From positions 5,704,001 through 5,768,000 of the forward strand of contig NC_052616.1 of the NCBI RefSeq assembly GCF_016545825.1: 64,000 bases of DNA, read 5' to 3'. The stretch is from Eucalyptus grandis. Its lineage: Eukaryota; Streptophyta; Magnoliopsida; Myrtales; Myrtaceae. The position numbers and the translations under genes are program-made. Each line of letters opens with the position of its first letter. The stretch's first letter is position 1. Positions 59,004 through 64,000 of this stretch are shown here, piece after piece. The notes beneath the pieces are model-generated. The model had not been told where the DNA came from and did not search any database. It was given only the letters and a program-made list of their open reading frames with translations.

Positions 59004-62000
59004 ATGCGATTCAGGAGCTCGCACAGGCTCCCGCTCTTCCCTCACCAGAAGCCGCTGCGCTGCCTGCACCAGCACCGCCGGTTCCTCGCTTCCTTCTTCG
59101 CCAAGAAGCTAAGCGGCTCGGCTCAAGCCCGCGCGTCCTCCGATGGCGGCGCCGCCGGCTCCGAAGGTCAGTCCGAGAAGCTTCGCTTCCCGCGCGTTTC
59201 ATGCGCCGGAACTCATATTCGCGATGCATTCGTCGCTCATTTTTGCTGCCGTTTGTTGTTATTGTTGTTGCTGCTGCTGCTGTCGTTGTTGTTCGTGATG
59301 GTGGTGGTGGTTGCCGTCGTCGTCGCGTTGGGCTGCAGGGAGTTCTTATCTGGTGCCTGGCGCTACGGTCGCTACTCTGCTCATGCTCGGTGCTCTCCAT
59401 GCTCGTCGCCTCTACGACGATAAGAAGGTTTGGGGCTTTTGATTTAGTGTTTTGTGCTTATATGGAGCTTCTTTCTCGATATCATCGTTCTTCAAGTGCC
59501 TTGAAAGTGGAAGAAGGTCGAACTTTGTTAGCTTATTAGCGGTTGAGGAAAAATTTCGAGCTGTGCTCTTATGGTCTTGGTTGCAGCATGCGAATTAGTT
59601 TGAAGGGAATAGTTTTCCCGACAGATTCTGAATACATCCGGATTCAGTGTATTCAGATTCTTTGAAAAGCCCTTTTTTGGGTTGTGATAAACATTCCGAG
59701 TTTTCCTTTGTGGTGGTGGTCTTTGTTATAGGTTGAAGAGGCAAGAGAAAAGGGAATTGAAATTGAATTCCAGCCAGATGTAAAGGTATTAGGCTTTCAC
59801 TTCTTGGGTGGCTTGTGTCATTTCGTTCATCAAGGTGGCGTATGTAGCAACTAAATTTTTTACAATCTTCTCTGTCCCGGTCTGTTCTAGGCCACATTTC
59901 TCAGGTTACTACCTCTCAGATCCATTTCAAGATTTTGGGGTTTTCTGACTAACGTGGTAAGGAATTCAAGCATATCCTTTGCTTTTATTTCCTAGAATAT
60001 CTTTATGTTCTTGGGAGTTGGGGCACTTGGCTACTGTCATTTGGATTGGGTTTTGGCCTGATAAGGTACTCTGAAGAGCCACCGTGACACCTTAAATCCC
60101 TTTCAGTTTTTACTGCAACCAAGGTGAATGACTTCGAGCCGTTTTTTATTTTAATCACATGAGAAGGTGATAGAAGAATAGTTGCCTTTCTGTTCCCTTT
60201 TTCCCTCTGGTACTTTTGACTTCTCAGAATGTATTCATATCAGTCTGTCTTCTCTATATGCCGTTCTCCACAGTCAACTGTTCTTCCAAATTTCCACTTA
60301 GACATCTTTTCCAACTCATGAATTAATGGAAGAAAATCTTCTCAGGAAGTTCCTGTATGGATGCGGCCTTATCTCTGTAGAGCATGGGCTCGGGCATTCC
60401 ATTCAAGTATGGTTATCTGCATTCCATTTTAAATGTTTTGTTGATGGATTAGTATGTAGTCTTGTAGCTGTAGCAACTCTGGTGCTTGATTATTTGCAGT
60501 AATTTTGGCTGAAATTCTCCTTAAATGGACAAAACTGACTTTGTGTGCTGAAAAAACTAAAACCAATTTTTATTTCAGATTTAGAAGAAGCAGCATTGCC
60601 TCTTGAAGAATATTCTTCTTTACAGGAATTTTTTGTCCGTGCCTTAAAAGAAGGTTCAAGGCCAATTGACCCTGACCCAAAATGCCTGGTAACTGGTAAC
60701 TTTTTCCTGAACATTTTATCTATACAAACCGTTGGCATCTTCAGTGCATCTGTTACTTTTCACCATGTCTAAATTTCCTCCCTTCAATCGTAGGTTAGTC
60801 CTGTGGATGGTACTATTCTACGATGCGGAGAGTTGAAGGCTGCTGGGGCTATGATTGAGCAAGTCAAAGGTCTTTCCTACTCAGTCTATGCTCTTCTCGG
60901 TGCGAGTTCTTTCCTTCCAATGGTAGCTGGAGGAAAGACCAATGAAGACGAAGTTGAAAAGGAAAGTGTTACTGAAGAGGAAAGGAAGAAATCATGGTGG
61001 AGAGTGTCGTTGGCCTCACCAAAAATTAGGGACCCTGTGTCGGCATGGTAATCATGTTAATGCGTCTGGAAAAAAATCCATTACATGATTGAACTGATGG
61101 AGTGTTTTAGTTGTTCACATACTTCTGTGGAATTTAATGTCCTTCAAGGAGGGAAGGGGAGGGGGAAGATTTGAGTTCAATAAAGTGAGTTGGTGGTACT
61201 GACTTGTATTCAGTTAATGGAATAAGTTTGAAGAGTAAAGTGGGATGAGAATTTTTTATTTTTTTTTCCTCTGGTTCAAATTGACTTCACGTACATCTTC
61301 CATCTAGTGCTCATCTGATGGCTTCCAATGAGCATGAGGATTGAAGAGAATGGCATAGAACATGGTTATTGGTCATTGGTTTCTTGAACGGGCTTAGATT
61401 CTAGTATTAGATGACCTACATATCGAGCTTATGTCATAATGATTTTGATTGGTTGTATGTCTCTATTAACTCACTATCAGAAGAGTAGTTTTTTGACCTT
61501 TGTGATGAATCATTGCAGTCCTATGAAAGGCCTCTTTTACTGCGTAATTTACTTGAGACCTGGTGACTATCATCGAGTCCATTCACCAGCTAATTGGAAT
61601 GTTCTAAGTAGGCGACATTTTTCAGGTATCTTGATTCTCTTTGTTATTGAATTGATATTGTCGGTTCCAGCGATTTGAGGAATTTTCTTCTACAGTGGCC
61701 AGTTTTCTGTATGACATGTACACATGCATATCAATGATTGCTTGAAGCTCCATATTTGTCACTATTTGTTAATAAGTTGCAATCAATTAAGTTAATATGT
61801 TTCTTTTGATGGGTAATACTTGTTCTTTACCTATTGCAGACGCTGTTAATTAAACTGTCTTTGCTTCCAGGCCGTCTATTTCCTTTAAATGAACGTGCCA
61901 CAAGGACAATAAGGAACCTGTACGTGGAGAATGAGAGGGTAATTTTCATCTGGTTCTTGATATTCATGGTGGAAGTTAATATAATTTTTTTTATAAAGAA

Positions 62001-64000
62001 TTACCATTTGCAAAGTTACAATGATATCAAAAAAGAGTTGGCCAGACTATTATAGGACTACATGTCTGTGAGGTCTGTATGTCAATATTCGATTCATTGG
62101 GAGTGTAGATGAATTGGGGAATAGCGTATTGTCTGAAACTTTTCAGGAAACCATGTGATAAGTAATAGTAATGCAAGGAACAATTCCATTAACTGTGCTT
62201 TGGTGTTGGATGTGCAGGAGCATGCAAAACCTGTAGTGAAATTATTGATGACGGTCTACCTTTGGGAAAGCATTCTTTGTTAAGTCGAATAAATAGACTG
62301 GTCGAGTATTCTGGATTCTACAAAGTCTACGTGTTATATGCTACAAGTTGAAGAAATTAGGATGAATTCTGCAATCCTTATCTTTTTAAAAAGATAAGCA
62401 TTGCTTTTTGGGGGGCCTGGGAGGGAGGGGCTGGCCTTGTGTGGTTGGCAAGGAAGGAGAGATGTAGGCATATATGCGTGTGAATGAAGATCTCCTTGGG
62501 CTGTGTTTTTTTCCTGACCCAAGTTGGACCGAGTTATTTGGCCATTTTAGCTCTTTTTTCCTTTTATTGACCAAAGCCTCTACCAATTTAATACTAGGTT
62601 TTTGTCTCACTACCCGTGACATATTAAAGTCATGAAAGTAGTTTAGTAATAACTATACTTAACAAGGAAATTTAGGCCAGAACATTCTGACTGGATATCA
62701 CAACATTGCTATAAAATGTAGTTATGTATAGTTTATGATTGTTTGTACTTTTTAAGTTCCTTGGTACATTCGAAGTGTCAGTAGGGTTTCACTAAACTTA
62801 AAGAGAGAAGGGATACTGGTGGCGTATATCAGCTCAAAGGCATTGCTTTTACCTATCAAGAAGTTTTTTCAAGTGTTTCTGTGAATGTAATATAAAGTTG
62901 CACTGTCTCCTTACATCGGGTTTTCCTTGGTATTCCCTTCCTTTTTTCTGAAAAAGCCCTGGCTCTAAATGGTATGGTACCAAACGGTAAAACTCATTAG
63001 ATAGTGAACTATCTTGTGTTCTCTTGTTAATAAGAAAAATCATTAAAAGCTTCCATGATCTATTCTGCCTTGATATGGATATAAGAAAAATCATGAACAC
63101 AATTTTCATGTTTCCAGGTTGTTCTTGAAGGTCTCTGGCAGGAAGGTTTTATGGCACTTGCTGCTATTGGTGCGACAAATATTGGATCGATTGAGGTTGG
63201 CTAAATAGTGACCTTTCCATCCCTCCTCTTCTCCATTTGAAAAGGAAAGAATATATTTAGGCATTAGATAAGCACAAAAGTATAGTTCAAGGAACTATTC
63301 CATGCAAAAACTTCTAGTCTTTTAATATCTCAACTGTTAAAATAAAGCTTTGCAGCAGTGATTGTGTCAGGGAAAAAGTCTACTGCATATGTTTTGTGCT
63401 GAGAATTTAAAGTTTATGGGAATATGTCTCCGCTTAGATAACTGCAGATCTGGAACATTATTATGCTTCATGTAGTAATGGATGTTGAGAAAATGATTGG
63501 CTGCATTTGGCTAAAAGCATGTTCTGTTGTTTGCACTGCCTGGCCCACGTCTCATTGGCGGAACTTTGCATATTGCAGCTTTATATTGAACCTGAGCTTC
63601 GCACAAACCGGCCAAAGAAGAAACTACTGCAGTCAGAAACTCCAGAAGAACGGTTTTATGAACCTGAAGGTGTTGGAATCATGAGCAAGAAAGGGGATGA
63701 GGTTAGGAATATCTCAAACCGCATCCTGCTTGTATCATTTAATCTTTGCTGCTACCATTTAGTGATTGAAAAGATGAATTTGCATGTCGATCCTCCTAGG
63801 TATAAGTTCGTGAATTTGGCGAGATTGACTATAACACATTTCCTCTTTTCAGATGGCCGTCTTTAACATGGGATCAACAGTGGTTCTGATCTTTCAAGCT
63901 CCAATGACAGAATCACACGAAGATGATGACCCCTCCGGTTTTAGGTTTTGTATCAAACAAGGCGATAGGATTCGTGTAGGACAAGCCCTAGGAAGGTGGA
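59004..64000 (+). CDS. PSD1: phosphatidylserine decarboxylase, mitochondrial type (PSD1), 3' end cut
   Basis: Exons: 59004-59166, 59339-59427, 59732-59785, 59891-59956, 60346-60406, 60579-60688, 60794-61047, 61519-61625, 61871-61938, 63118-63195, 63579-63701, 63853 to the window edge; GT-AG with closing phases. 440 codons are present and about a dozen residues are missing. The basic N-terminus rich in Arg, His and Ser suits a mitochondrial presequence. A hydrophobic segment follows ([19 protein letters not shown], about residues 57-75), a likely inner-membrane anchor. Family motifs: [21 protein letters not shown] (conserved His) and NMGSTVV. Self-cleavage between Gly398 and Ser399 (codon 63874-63876) would make the pyruvoyl group on the alpha chain. 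Reaction: phosphatidylserine to phosphatidylethanolamine plus CO2. A Lys/Glu-rich insert (about residues 318-335) follows VAGG. Not a vacuolar/ER PSD2/3: no C2 domain. Confidence 0.94.

Noticed and set aside
59011..59423. Long frames on both strands over PSD1 exons 1-2
   Set aside because: Read through the first intron or on the antisense strand of GC-rich sequence; the spliced frame gives the family N-terminus.
63507..63866. 119-codon plus frame at the PSD1 end as a separate gene
   Set aside because: It contains PSD1 exon 11 read through into its flanking introns.

Overview
The window is nuclear DNA of a flowering plant, most likely a eudicot. It holds many-intron genes with GT-AG splice sites, CT-rich 5' leaders, an R2R3-MYB factor, a plant-type peroxisomal acyl-CoA oxidase and a plant L1-like LINE. 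Several small inverted-repeat transposons carry GC-rich cores built on CCTCGCC/GAGGC words. That style recalls Myrtaceae genomes, but this is only an impression and the species is not established.

Five protein genes could be reconstructed exon by exon with every splice phase closing. (1) ACX1-like acyl-CoA oxidase, + strand, 3869-10580, 14 exons, 666 aa, ending in the peroxisomal signal ARL. (2) A short R2R3-MYB, + strand, 17526-18402, 3 exons, 198 aa, with the bHLH-interaction signature. (3) A DWNN/zinc-knuckle/RING (RBBP6 or PQT3-like) E3 ubiquitin ligase, + strand, 24259-30766, 15 coding exons, 867 aa. (4) The meiotic MutS homologue MSH4, - strand, 57860-47150, 24 exons, 790 aa. (5) A mitochondrial-type phosphatidylserine decarboxylase (PSD1), + strand, from 59004, cut by the window edge a few codons before its expected end. 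MSH4 and PSD1 are divergent with about 1.1 kb between their start codons. Nothing suggests the five genes share a pathway; this is ordinary interspersed plant gene order.

The long spaces between genes are mostly repeats and decayed elements. 310-1121 is a MITE-like element. 2300-3425 is a three-copy tandem repeat directly upstream of ACX1. 11200-13330 is a roughly six-copy tandem repeat whose units carry paired CACGTG palindromes. 14504-14747 is a 122-bp duplication. 19468-20031 is another small inverted-repeat element. 32453-37930 is a three-unit tandem array of broken NBS-LRR-type leucine-rich-repeat fragments (- strand), the first unit interrupted by a transposon. 38648-39150 is an element with long inverted repeats. 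39469-45261 is an apparently full-length but dead LINE (- strand) flanked by a perfect 16-bp target-site duplication. 45494-46165 is another inverted-repeat element.

I found no CRISPR array, rRNA or tRNA gene, viral element or obvious new biological system. The most useful observations are the exactly delimited LINE, the CACGTG tandem array, the LRR triplication and the similar GC-rich cores in three separate small transposons.
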